Origin: Pseudocercospora fijiensis CIRAD86
Lineage: Eukaryota > Ascomycota > Dothideomycetes > Mycosphaerellales > Mycosphaerellaceae
NCBI RefSeq assembly: GCF_000340215.1
Contig: NW_006921546.1
Coordinates: 442,788 to 506,787 of the forward strand
Length of the DNA: 64,000 bases
Direction: 5' to 3'
Shown: positions 34,228-44,965 of the stretch, piece by piece
How positions within the stretch are numbered: the stretch's first letter is position 1
Layout of the letters: each line of letters starts with the position of its first letter
The notes under the pieces: generated by a model
Told to the model about the DNA's origin: nothing
Seen by the model: only the letters and a program-made list of their open reading frames with translations
Databases searched by the model: none
Translations under genes and position numbers: made by a program

Positions 34228-34593
34228 CTTAGCAAACTAAGCAAGGCCGATAGGTAATTAGTCTATCTCCTCCTTAGGCGGGGCTTATCTCGAGTAAGCG
34301 GTACTAAATAGGTCTTCGACCCGGAGCCGAGTCCTTAGAAGCTAGCTATAGCTATAGACTAGGCCCTAAGCTGTAATAGTCCTAAGGGTTTGTAGCTTTT
34401 CGGGGTTAAAGCGATGCCCTCGTTAAGAGGTTTCTCTACTTGTCGTAATAGCCTCTTAAGATACTTCGGTATCGTCCGTATCGTAGGCTCTTATCGTACC
34501 CTCGCTTTAGTTATAGCTATTCGTGCCTAGAGACTACCTTTAATATACCCGAACCTGTTAGATATAAAGAGATAGCCCTACCTTCGGCTCTAA

Positions 34594-34873
34594 TAAAGGA
34601 CGGAAACTAACACTACTACTACTACTAGTAGTAATAGTATAGGCTACCGAGGGTAATATAACCTATAGCAATATAGGCAGCTATATTTAGTATAATAGGA
34701 TAATAAGACGGTTGCTTAGGCTAATAACTAGAGCCCTGCAATATAGGCATTATAGAAGTGTAATATAAACAATGTGCTATACGAGGTTAGTGCTCTATCT
34801 ACAATGTAGAAGGAGGCCTCTTATATAGGCTCAAAACTTAGCCTAGGTATATAGGGCCGGTTACTAGCTAATA
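34594..34873 (-). repeat. 5' LTR of element B (minus orientation)
   Basis: 280 bp. The adjoining sequence inside, read on the minus strand from 34,593 (TTAGAGCCGAAGGTAGGG), is the candidate primer-binding site. Confidence 0.92.
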
Positions 34874-37800
34874 CTACGTAGTAGATATAGACAACCTTCT
34901 ATCTAATATTGTTATTAGCAACCCTGTTCTTAAGCACTATGCTATAGTTATAGACTTAGGCAGCTAATAGTAGCGATTTAGAATCGCTAGGAAAGAGGAT
35001 ATTAAGTATATCGACGCTAGCGAGTGCCCTAATAATATTAGGGTCCTATTTATCGGCAACCTAATACCTGCCGTAGCTAACCTAATAGTCGACCTATTAG
35101 GTAATAACGATAAACCTATACCCCCTAATAGTATAGACCCTAAACAGCTTGCTCGTATACCTTAGCCTATTCGAGAGACCTATATTAATGTATTTAAACA
35201 CTACCTAGTATCGACATTGCCTATGTTTAAAGAGACGGACTATAAGATCGATATTATATAGGGCAAAGAGGTCCCCTTTAGGCCCCTCTATAACCTTAGT
35301 AAACGCGAGCTTACTATACTACGTAAGTACCTAGATAAGAACCTAGCTAATAGTCGAATTTAGTATAGCAACAGCCCTACTAGTATACCTATCCTATTCG
35401 TGCTAAAAAAGGATAGTAGCCTACGTTTATATATTAATTATAGAGGGCTTAATGCTGTTACTATTAAAGACCGGTATCTACTTCCGGTTACTAACGAGAC
35501 CCCGGATCGCCTTTCTAGCGCCTATTCTATACTATATTAGACATTAAGGATGCGTACTATCGTATCCGTATTCGTAAGGGCGATAAATAGAAAACAGCCT
35601 TCCGTATCCGTTATAGCTATTTCGAGTACTTAGTTATACTATTTAGGTTAGCTAATGCCCCTACTATATTCTAGTCCTATATTAATCGGGCCCTATTAGG
35701 CCTATTAGACCACCTCTGTATAGTTTACCTAGACGACATCCTAGTTTATATACACTTACCTAACATTACGGAACACTAGGTTGTAGTCCGTAAGGTACTC
35801 GATCGCACTAGGACCTATAGGCTATACTATAAGCCTTCTAAATGCACCTTTGCTACTAAAGAGGTAGCCTTCCTTAGCTTCCTCGTATTAACTAATAGTA
35901 TAAAGGCTGACCCTAATCGGATTAAAACTATTACTAAATAGCCAACCCCTACTAGTATTAAGGAGCTATAGTCGTTCCTTAGCTTCGCTAATTTCTATCG
36001 CCGCTTTATTAAAGGCTATTCGCGATACGTAATGCCCCTAACCGAACTTACTAAAACTAAGGCTAACCCGACTAGAGAGTTTAGATAGACTAATAGAGTA
36101 TAAGCCGCTTTTAACGGTTTAAAGAAGCGATTTACTAAAGTCCCCTTATTATACTATTTCGTACTAAGCAGGTAGATCCGTATTAAAACTAACGCTTCCT
36201 AGTTCGCTATATCCGCTATTATGTTATAGCAGGCTAATAATACCTACTAGCACCTAATTGCCTTCTTCTTACAAAAGATAATCGATATAGAGCGTCGTTA
36301 CGAGACCTACGAGTAAGAACTCTTAGCAATCGTAGAAGCCTTTAAGTACTAGCGCTACTATCTCGATAGTGCATAGTACACTATTTAGGTCTATACGGAC
36401 TATAACAACCTCCGTAGAATTACGAAGGTTATAAGGGTTATAGGTCGATAGGCTAGATAGGCCGTCTATCTTACCGGGTTCGATTTTAATATATTATATC
36501 GGTTAGGCGTAAATAACCCTGCTAATAGCCTATCGAGGCGGCCTAATTACGATAGCGAGACTTAGCAATCTATTAATTTATTGTTTCTAACCCTATAGCA
36601 TAAGATTGCTATAGCCCGTATTATTAATAAGCAAGCGTAGGATAAGCGGACTTCCGGGCCCCGCGGCGGTAACAAATACTATAGCGGAGTTGTCGTTCTT
36701 CTAGTACGCGTTAGAAAGGACGTAGATCGCTCGAGCTATAATAACTCGCTTAAAGATATTGCTATCTATAGTAATAGCCTATATAGTAATAGTACTACGG
36801 AAGAGGTTATAGTAGTTCCGGCTACTAGTGCTATTAGATATATATAATGCGTACCTCGTTTAATAGCGAGGGTGCTATTAAATAACCTTACAAATAGGGA
36901 TAGTTAATCGTTTATAGATAAGCTATTACGGGCTTAGTAGAGGGACGCCTTTGCTATTAAACGTATTAATAGGCTTGTAAGTAGGCGAACGACTCGATCT
37001 AGTAAGAGTAATTAGTCGATCGACGACAAAGGTTACTTAAAGTTTAGGGGCAGATACTATATCCCCGCTAAATAATCGATTAGACAAGAGCTTTTAAAGA
37101 GGCACTATAATAGTAAGCTCGCTAGTTACTATAGTATAGAGAGGTCGCACGAGCTACTATCGCGTATATACTACTAGCTAAATAGTAAGCGGCATATAAA
37201 AGAATATATATAGACCTATGCAGTATACTAGCGTATTAAAGCACTAAAGTACCTACTATTTAGCGAGTTGTCTTTACTTCCTGTTCCTAGGAAGCCGTTC
37301 GCAGAGCTTATAATAGACTTTATTATAGGCCTTCCTCCTACTAAGCGTAGGGGCAGCAAGGATGTGTATAATACTATCCTTATTATAGTAGATCGATTTA
37401 CTAAGGGCGCTCGATATATCCCGGCGCGGAAGGATTAGACTGCTATTAATATAGTAGAGGCGCTATAGAACAATATCTTCTATACCTATTAGGGAACCCC
37501 TAAGGGGATAGTATCTAATCGTAGGTCGACACTAATATCGTACTATTAGAGCGAAATATACCTATAGCTAAGATTGAAGCATCGGCTATTAATAGCCTTC
37601 TATCTATAGACTAACGGTTAAATAGAGAGGCAGAATGCTACCCTATAGTAGTATCTACGCAGTTATATTAACGAGAACCCCGACGACTAGGTTAACCTCC
37701 TACAACTAGCTAAATTCGTATACAGTAATAGTGTCTACTTATTAACTAAGGTGTTACTATATATAGCTATAATAGGCTAAAACGCTACTATACTATAAGA

Positions 37801-38455
37801 CCCCCTACCGCTCGAGGCCGCGCGTAAGGAAAGGGAAGCGCGTTAAGTACTAACACCTAAGATACTAGCGGCTATTAAGAGGGTTTAAAAGATACGGGAA
37901 ATTTACGCTAAGTTAGCTAACAACCTAGCAAAGGCCTAGGCATATTAGAAGGCCTACTATAACAAACACTATACGCTAATAACCTTCAAGCAAGGCGATA
38001 TAGTTATACTAAGTACTAAGAACCTCCGTATCCGCAAACACCTATTACCTAATAGCAAAACAAGGCCTAAGCTCGCACCGAGATACATTAGCCTATTCCG
38101 CATTCGAGAAGTTAAGGGCTCTTCCGTATAGGCCTATTAGTTATAGCTTCTACCTTATTATACTATCTATAATACCTTCTATATATCCCTCCTTAAACTA
38201 TACTATTAGCGCGAAGGTAATAAAGCGCCTACTAAGTTAGAAGAAGTCTTAGCCGATAGTAAAGAGCTATAGTCTATAGAGCGCATACTAAAGCATTAGA
38301 CTAGATAAGGCAAGAAGGAGTACCTCCTAAGATAGTAAGGCTATTTACCTAAATAGGACTCGTAGGAGGCTAGAGACTCTTTTAAGGATATAACTAAGTT
38401 GTTAGACGAGTATTAGGCTAGTATAAAGGATAGGAAGAAGGCTAAGAGGCTATAA
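34874..38455 (+). pseudogene. pol relic of element A: RT, RNase H, integrase, chromodomain
   Basis: Continues the protease frame after element B. Landmarks in order: [20 protein letters not shown] and [18 protein letters not shown] (RT fingers, 35,345-35,490); VYLDDILVY with the YLDD box at 35,726-35,737; [12 protein letters not shown] (about 35,990-36,025); RNase H-like LYYF...IKTNASQFAISA (about 36,155-36,215); the zinc-binding region with RHYNSKLASYY (about 37,100); and the integrase core. Of the DDE triad, the first Asp (37,315-37,317) and Glu (37,625-37,627, IERQN) remain, while the second reads Asn (37,517-37,519). A C-terminal chromodomain (about 38,271-38,420: SIERILKHQTRQGKKEYLLR, GYLPKQDS) is the class-defining feature of chromoviral gypsy elements and targets integration to marked chromatin. 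Stops and one or two frame changes make it inactive. Confidence 0.93.
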
Positions 38456-39714
38456 TGTTACTATTAGGGCCTAGGATTAATGCTACCCCTAGGGTGCTAT
38501 TAGCTAACTAATTAGAGGCAAGCAATTGTTAGTAACGAAGGATAATAAGACTATACTACTATAGTAGATGCGCACCGAGCATTAACAAACGCGCTATAAC
38601 TATTAACTAATCGCCTACTCTTTTAAAGAATCTATCTCTTTACTAGCGTACCCTATAAGACCCTCCTCTTAGCGCCCCTCTTGTTTCTACGTCCTATCGG
38701 GGCCCTAAGGCCTAGGCGGTCGGTAGAGGCGGTGCGCGCTCGTAGGCGAAGGGTGTTAGTAATAATAATAATAACGACAGCGTTACGCTTATACTAAAGG
38801 GCGATACGGCCGGCGCGGCTATATTAGTAACGGTATTACGGAGTGTATTATTAGTCGAAGAAGGAAATCGAAAGCAAGGTAAAGATAGCGCTAAGACGAC
38901 TAGCGCCGCTATTATTAATATTACCTATTCGCTACTATTACTACCCTTACCTAATATCGTTACTATACCTACGAAAACAACCTTACCTATACTAACTAGG
39001 TTAAAAGGGTAAAGCCGTTCGAGGGGCTTAGAGACCAAAAAGGTTAAGCGACTAATAGACTAACTAAGGGCAAATCTATAGAGCTAAGTTAGCCGGGGTC
39101 GATCTTGCGGACAATAGGTTACTCCTTAATCTTTCCGACCCTTTAAGCGAAGCGAACCTTAACTATTACACTTATAATAGCCTTTACCTATAGAAACTAG
39201 ACGAGCTGTATTTTTTCTAAAAAGATAAGATAAGATTAACAATTAAAGGCTACCAAACCTAACTAATTAGGGCTAGCGAAACTACGATAGTAAATAATAG
39301 TCCTCGTAATAATAAGAACGAACCCTTAGAAGCGGACAACCCTTAGAAGCGGACATTTCTAGGTCTTTTAAGAGTAGACGCAAAGAACTCGGTACGACAT
39401 TACTTAGAACAGAGGTAGGGCTGCAATACCTCGTACGTCTACCTATTATAGTAGGGAAGACGCGCTTATATCGTAATTAGTCGATAGTCCTTAATTCTTA
39501 TAGATATATATTACTTTATTATATATAAGGATAGCGCAGTCGGAGTTAGACATTGTATTAAAGGTAAGGTTTAACATAGTTACATAATCGGTAGTTATAT
39601 GTTTAATTTAGCGCGGACTAAGCGGCTTATTAGACCTGCTAAGTTAGTAGTAATAGGGGTTGAGACTAGAATAAAGACCGGCTACGAGGGCGCGGCCTTT
39701 AGAAGGGAAGCGTA
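38456..39714 (+). other. Region between pol and 3' LTR of element A
   Basis: About 1.25 kb, longer than a normal untranslated region. It contains a GGGG-centred palindrome at 38,478-38,502 right after the pol end, a purine tract before the LTR, and basic read-through text on the plus strand (for example GNRKQGKDSAKTTSAA) that may be an additional small relic ORF. Nothing is recognisable. Confidence 0.5.
38478..38502. repeat. Near-palindrome in element A (after pol)
   Basis: TAATGCTACCCC then TAGGGTGCTATTA. Same core as the copies in element B, but in the unrelated element A and again just after a pol stop. Confidence 0.8.
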
Positions 39715-39912
39715 TATTAGGACTAAAGAGGTTATACGTAATTGGTATGTAACCGGGCTCGAGTAAAGCTAGAGTCTTAATGCCTTAGGCAGGGCTTAGC
39801 GCTTAGTAATAGGCTAACTTGCCTACCTTCCTCCCTCTCCTTCTAGCTCCTTATCGAATACTACCTATACCTACTACTACCCTATCTACCTGCTAATATA
39901 ACCCTTCTTATA
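39715..39912 (+). repeat. 3' LTR of element A
   Basis: 198 bp, same length as the 5' LTR, ends ...CCCTTCTTATA directly before the GTAGT target duplicate. Confidence 0.93.
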
Positions 39913-39917
39913 GTAGT

Positions 39918-41170
39918 ATATAAAGTATATCCCCTTATAACTATATAGAAAGTCGAATCGAACTAGGTCTTAACGTCTTAGGTAAAACGGAGTAGGCGCT
40001 AAGGAGGCCGCTTTTACTATCGCTTATTCTATACGATATTCTAGGCATTAGTTTTAGGGCGCTCGATTAGGTTCTTTTAAATAGCCTCGAATCGGTTATA
40101 TCTCTATAAGCTCGAGTTCGTATATATTACTAGACGACGAAGCTAGAGAAAAAGAGTTAGAACTATACTAGGTTACCGGCTATAGGTGCCGGCTACGGAC
40201 AAAAGTTATACCTTATATAAAACGAGAGCGAGGCTCTCTACCTTATCCTATCTTATTACTATAACGAGTTTCTCGACTTTCGACTTTGCCTTATCCTTAT
40301 CTAGGATCTTCTATTAGTCGTTGTTTAATAGTGCAATTTTAAGCGTCTTAAAGAGGGCTCGGATCGCGATTTAAACTATATAAGCGAGGTAGGGAAACTT
40401 CTATAGGGATACAACTAGCAACGACGTCGGCTCTAATTTAATAGGGCTAGGGCTATTACTAGGCTCCTCTTTATCGTTATCGTCGAACGTATTATCGTAC
40501 GTATCCGGAATCGTAGCGAGCTTAATATTCGGAAGATTAAGCTAGATTATAGACCGTATAATCTCCTCTACGTACTCGACCCTATCGATATAATTAGTAA
40601 TTTCAAAGACATATGCGAGTAAATTGTATATATAACGCCTTATATAATATTCGATTATTACTAGCGTTGTCCGTAGTAATCGAGATTAGTTTCGTTATTA
40701 CGCTAACCCTATCTATTGCCGTATAGACAAGCTTCGCTATATCCTTACTAGTATAGGAACCTAGAATTTTAGGCAATCCGATTATAAGTTCCTAGAGTTT
40801 CTAATCCGAATTAATAAAGTATAGTATAATCGAGAGGAAGGAGGCTCTTATAGTCCGGCTTAACTAGCTATCGATAGTAATAGCTACTCGGCGAGTATTA
40901 CGGAGGATCTCCCGAATATCGTCTAACGTAGCCTCTTTATTCTTTTCGAACATAATACGCTAGGTTGTCGCGCCGAGAAATAGGGGAGGGTAGTTTATAA
41001 GATATAGGTATATCTTCTATATAGACTCCCTTTCGTAGAAGTCTTCCGGAAGACCGTTTATAGCTAGCATTTCGTTTACTAGTTGCTTAAAGTCTTCGGG
41101 GGAGAAATCGGTAGCCTTTAATCCTAGAGCTTCCTTAAGCGTAGCCTATAATAATTAGCTAGATCTCTAC
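39918..41170 (-). pseudogene. hAT transposase relic, N-terminal and central part
   Basis: Minus-strand read-through: DFSPEDFKQLVNEML.INGLP, then YPPLFLGATTQRIMFEKNKE, then RVAITIDSQLSRTIRASFLS, and ISITTDNASNN at 40,653-40,671. The TDNASNN motif is diagnostic of hAT transposases (the second catalytic Asp region). The 'I.lT.D.Ws' first-Asp motif corresponds to ITIDSQLSRTI. The reading joins at 39,913/19,712 to the C-terminal part once element A and one copy of GTAGT are removed, giving IYQSSKDIKQLGLTAAEQ next. I could not see the N-terminal BED zinc finger typical of many family members. Confidence 0.88.
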
Positions 41171-41219
41171 GGTTGATTAAAGTAGCCGGAATCTATAGCC
41201 GGCAGCTATAGCCGGCATT

Positions 41220-44200
41220 TTAGAAGACGTACCTCTTTCTAGAACGCTAGATCTATATTAACCCTCCTCTCTCGTTAAGATTCCCGATACCGTTTAGAAT
41301 AGAGATAAATTGTAGGTAATAACTTCCTATCCCCTAGTTTCGGGTATTTTAAGATTAAACTATAGAAGTTATAGATAATTACTAGTTAACCTTTAAGTCG
41401 AGAAGTCGTATAATAGTGCAATGCCCCCTCTATAAAGAACTTCTAGAATATATCCGTTCGCTCCTTACTACCCTATCGTATCGAGTACTTCCGGAGTTTA
41501 TACTCTTTCGAATACGTTACGAAAACTTTTTTTCCGATCGCGACGATCCTATCGATAGGATCGCTTAGGATCCTTAGGATCCTTAGGATCCTCGGGATCG
41601 TACGTTAAAGATCTTGTCGGATAGGATCGCTCGGGATCGCGGGGCCGCGATCCTATCGATAGGATCCTCGCGATCGAAATTTCGGAATAGGCCGTCCCGA
41701 AATTCGAAGGCAAGGAATATAAAGGACGCGGGATAAGTTAGCCCGCTATACTAGGACAAGTCAAAGCCCGACTACTACTATACCGTATACTTCTACTACT
41801 AGTACGACGACTCGGAGGTATTTCGGGGTATTACGTACTTATATAGGTTAAATTTAGCGGTTTCGTAGGTTTTTTTTATAAATAAATTTTTTTCGTTAAG
41901 GTTTCGTTAGATGCAGCCGATATTTCGTTAAGGTTTCTTTTAAAAGCCGACGCTTAATAAGCAGAACTTTGAAAAAAAGTACACTCGAAACACTCGAGAT
42001 TCTTTTCTAGATTCTAAGATAACTACTAGGTATTAAGACTTAAAAATTTATAATACTCTTATTAGTAGGTAGAACTTTAAGTTCTATTTTTGAAATTTCT
42101 AAAAATAGTAAAGTATAACTTAGAAAAGCCAAAATACTATATTGCTTATTTCTGTTCCCTAGCTTTAGTTTCGTAGAAAATCTATAAATTTTATATTTTT
42201 TTATAATAATATACTAAAAATAGAGTATCTTTTTACTATATTACTAAGCTATAAACCTACTAGAAAAAAAGATAAATTAGAAGCAAAATGTCTAGAAAAG
42301 CGATTTTCTTTCCTTTATATCTTTTTATCTAGAAGGTTTACGGCTTAGTAATATATAACAAAAATGTTCTATTTTTAGTATAGTATTAGGCAAAAGTCTA
42401 ACTTTTATAAGTTACCTATTTATCGTTCTAGGATAGCTTAGGATCGCTCGGGATCGCTCGGGATCGCTCGCGATCGCTCGCGATCGCTAGGATCGATAGG
42501 ATCGTCGCGATCGGAAAAGAAGTTTTCGTAACGTATAAGTATAAAGGGAACTATATCTTATAGACCTATTAATTAAACTGCTCGGTATACTCGGGTTTCT
42601 AAAGATACGCCTAGCTAGCCTTTTCGAAAATATCCGGGTTAATACTCGATATTCTTATATCTCCGAACAACCTTCTACTTAGACTCCGTAAAGGTAAGAA
42701 CTAGGTAGTAGTACCCTATAATAAATTCCTACTACTAGGATTCGGAGAGGATAAATCTAGCCCTAATCGTCGTCTAGGACTCGATAGGCTCGAAGGTAAA
42801 TATACGACCTCCTCTCGGCGTTATCGCAATCTCGCTCGTATTCTAGACTATTTCGACTATCGTCTCGTTATTACCCTTCCTCGTATAGCGCCTAGTATAT
42901 ATACAATGTCGGTCGGTATGTTTTAAAGTTTCGTATAGTAAGGTAAGGACTTAGGAGTAGTAGATATATACTAGTAGCTATAGGGAAATACCCTTTCTTT
43001 TATAGTATCGTATCGTTAGGAATAGCTAGGCAGTAAATAGCTAGCTACCTTTTTTTTTGTTTCCTAGCTACCTAACTACTAGAATTTCTTTCCTAGCTAC
43101 CCTAACTACCTAAATTTTGCCTTCTATACGGTAGCTCTCTCCTACTAACGGAACCGAGCTACTATACCTAACGAATCTAAGCTCGTTTTTAGTCTTAATC
43201 TATCCTCTTTCGGCGTAAGACACTCGATAAGCAAATGCTTAGGCCGAGTCTAACTACGAAACCTAAGACTAACTAATAGCTCTATTAACTAATCCTAATC
43301 CTCGAACTCCTTCCGCTTCTTAGTAAAGACCTTAAAGAGCGCTCGAGCTTCGTCGGATACCTACGGAGTAGTCGAGATAAAGCCGTATCGCTAAAATAGA
43401 TAATCCTTCGGAGGCTTAAATAGAGATTTAGAGAATTCTAACGCTAACCTATCTTACTAGTAGCTTAGATTCCGGATATAAGCCCTCTCTGCCTTAGTAA
43501 AGATTTTATATAGTAGTAGCACTCTACCCTTAAGAAACGCTTTCTATTTAACTATTAGTATCTACCGGCTACGAACGCCGGCTATATATACCGAGTATAG
43601 AATAATTACCTATACCCCTTCCTCCTTTAGTAACACTTCTACCGTCCCTAGATACCTAGCCCTAATCGTATTAATCGTAAGCTACTTTGCCTTTATATAC
43701 GTAAAGGCTTCGCTCTAATACTAAGAAGAAACTTCTACTCTATATCGAGGATATAAAGACGACTAGCCTCGATTCTAATCCTTACTAGCTTTTTGTAGTA
43801 GCTTTAACTATGATTTTCTAAACTAATAGGACTTATACCTTAGCCCTTTACTAGTATCTCGTCTCTTTAACTATACTCGATCTACTCCTAGCGCTTATCG
43901 TCTATAGCGTTAGGCCCTAAGACTATACCTATTACTAGATCTACGTATAGTATCTCCTCGCTTTTTTAGTCCCTTTATTCGTAGTATTAAGCTCTGTCTC
44001 GGTATCCTAAACTCTAGCATTGTTGTTATCGGCTATCTAAATATCTCCGTTACTATCGGTCGTATCGATAGAGGTAGAGGCTATAGGTCTAAATACTATT
44101 AGTTAACGTCTTAAAGAAAAATATGCCGGCTATAGCTGCCGGCTATAGCTACTAGCTATAGCTACTAGCTACGGCCGCTAGCTAGATTATCTTACGCCAC

Positions 44201-44650
44201 TAGAACTTCGCGCTCGAAAACTAGCTGTAATTCTTTCCTCCTCTTAGCCTTCTCTTAGGTTGTTTTCTTATTCTAACCTTTACTTTTTTCTATAGGCGCT
44301 AGCTATTAATAGAATGCCTTATTCCGCGCCTTTTTTCTCTTATCCTTAGCTCTTTTATCCTTATCTATCTTCTCCTTTCTCTCGCGGTTTCGTACGGAAT
44401 TCTTCTTCGTAGAGTACTCCTTTTTAGTCTTACGCTTTTTAGTTAGATACTTAGGTAAAACAAACTCGCGGTCTTTAGTTCTATCTTCTGTTTAGCGCGC
44501 GGCGCGCTTCTCTCTTACTATTATAAGGAAAAGGGGCGGGGGCGTAGCGTATAGTAGTTGTTATCGGTATAGGTATAGAGGAAGAAGTTAAAAGGTATAA
44601 GAATATCGCGAAGCCTTAATTATTACCGCCTACGTAACGTTATATAGGTA
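41220..44650 (-). pseudogene. Unrecognised cargo or accessory ORF of the hAT
   Basis: Minus-strand read-through (with a TIR insertion at 41,515-42,533 removed) gives a long protein also present in hAT copy 1 on the plus strand (about 2,540-4,770). Its start is extremely basic (KEKIDKDKRAKDKRKKARNK), followed by an acidic/polar linker, and then a folded-looking part with SDEARALFKVFTKKRKEFED, PKHLLIECLTPKEDRLRLKT and GVSLETRVYRAVQLIGLQDI. Short LGQLGKK repeats lie in the middle. Comparison of the two copies shows conservation of the reading despite stops, which supports coding origin. I do not recognise the product; it could be a captured gene or the N-terminal part of an unusually long transposase. 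Confidence 0.5.
41515..42533. mobile_element. Tc1/mariner-like non-autonomous TIR element, 1,019 bp
   Basis: Flanked by TA on both sides (41,513-41,514 and 42,534-42,535). The uninserted site is visible in hAT copy 1 (near 4495: ttcgaagcagtataaac), where only one copy of the sequence is present. The terminal inverted repeats are about 43 bp (CGTTACGAAAACTT.TTTTCC...), with one mismatch, followed by GATCG-rich subterminal arrays on both sides (41,545-41,690 and 42,430-42,505). The interior is AT-rich and has no ORF. TA duplication and TIR structure suggest mobilisation by a Tc1/mariner-type transposase; none is encoded here. Confidence 0.85.
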
Positions 44651-44668
44651 AGCTTTCGTAACTATAGC

Positions 44669-44965
44669 AACTACGCCCCGGTAATAGTAACTACGCCCTA
44701 GTAACGGCAACTACGCCCTAGCAACGGCAACTACGCCCTAGTAACGGTAACTACGCCCTAGTAACGGCAATAGAGTATAGTAAATATAACCTAGTAACTA
44801 TTATAGCCGGCAATCGTAGCCGGCAGTCGAATAAGAGTGTCCTTATAGTAAAACTACGCCCTAGTAACGGCAAAAGAGCGTAGTAAATGTAATATAGTTA
44901 CTAATATAGCCGGCAATCGTAGCCGGCAGTCGAATAAGAGTGTCCTTATAGTAAAACTAATATAG
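44669..44965. repeat. hAT subterminal 20-bp repeats (five or six units) and a 105-110-bp duplication
   Basis: Five 20-bp units (GGCAACTACGCCCTAGTAAC type) run from 44,669 to 44,768. A further unit at about 44,850 belongs to a duplicated block containing TAGCCGGCAATCGTAGCCGG and GAATAAGAGTGTCCTTATAG (around 44,800-44,855 and 44,905-44,960). Copy 1 at 2021 has four units and one block, so copy number varies between copies. Confidence 0.85.

Larger units (their letters stand above)
21854..34873 (-). mobile_element. Ty3/gypsy LTR retrotransposon B, nested in A
   Basis: Two 280-bp LTRs (21,854-22,133 and 34,594-34,873) start TAAAGGACGG and end CTAGCTAATA, with about ten differences, all transitions. 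They are flanked by the 4-bp target duplicate CTAC (21,850-21,853 and 34,874-34,877). Genes are on the minus strand, and a purine tract (GAAGAAAGGGAGGGA, reverse of 22,134-22,148) directly abuts the LTR at 22,133, confirming minus orientation. Order on the minus strand: leader with nested TRIM, gag-protease, pol, a third ORF. At 13.0 kb (12.3 kb without the TRIM) it is unusually long for a fungal gypsy element. Near-palindromic elements separate its ORFs. Confidence 0.94.
19713..39912 (+). mobile_element. Ty3/gypsy LTR retrotransposon A (chromodomain type), nested in the hAT
   Basis: Two 198-bp LTRs at 19,713-19,910 and 39,715-39,912 differ only by transitions, about seven of them. The element is flanked by the exact 5-bp target duplicate GTAGT (19,708-19,712 and 39,913-39,917). 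The 5' LTR starts TGTTAGG and the 3' copy TATTAGG, so TG...CA ends are RIP-altered. A purine tract (AGAAGGGAAGCG) lies at 39,700-39,712 immediately before the 3' LTR, which fixes the plus orientation. Excluding element B, it is about 7.2 kb and encodes gag, protease, RT, RNase H, integrase and a chromodomain in the usual Ty3/gypsy order. Confidence 0.95.

Noticed and set aside
38456..39714. Additional ORF in element A
   Set aside because: Basic read-through text exists, but there is no homologue or second copy in the window to show conservation.
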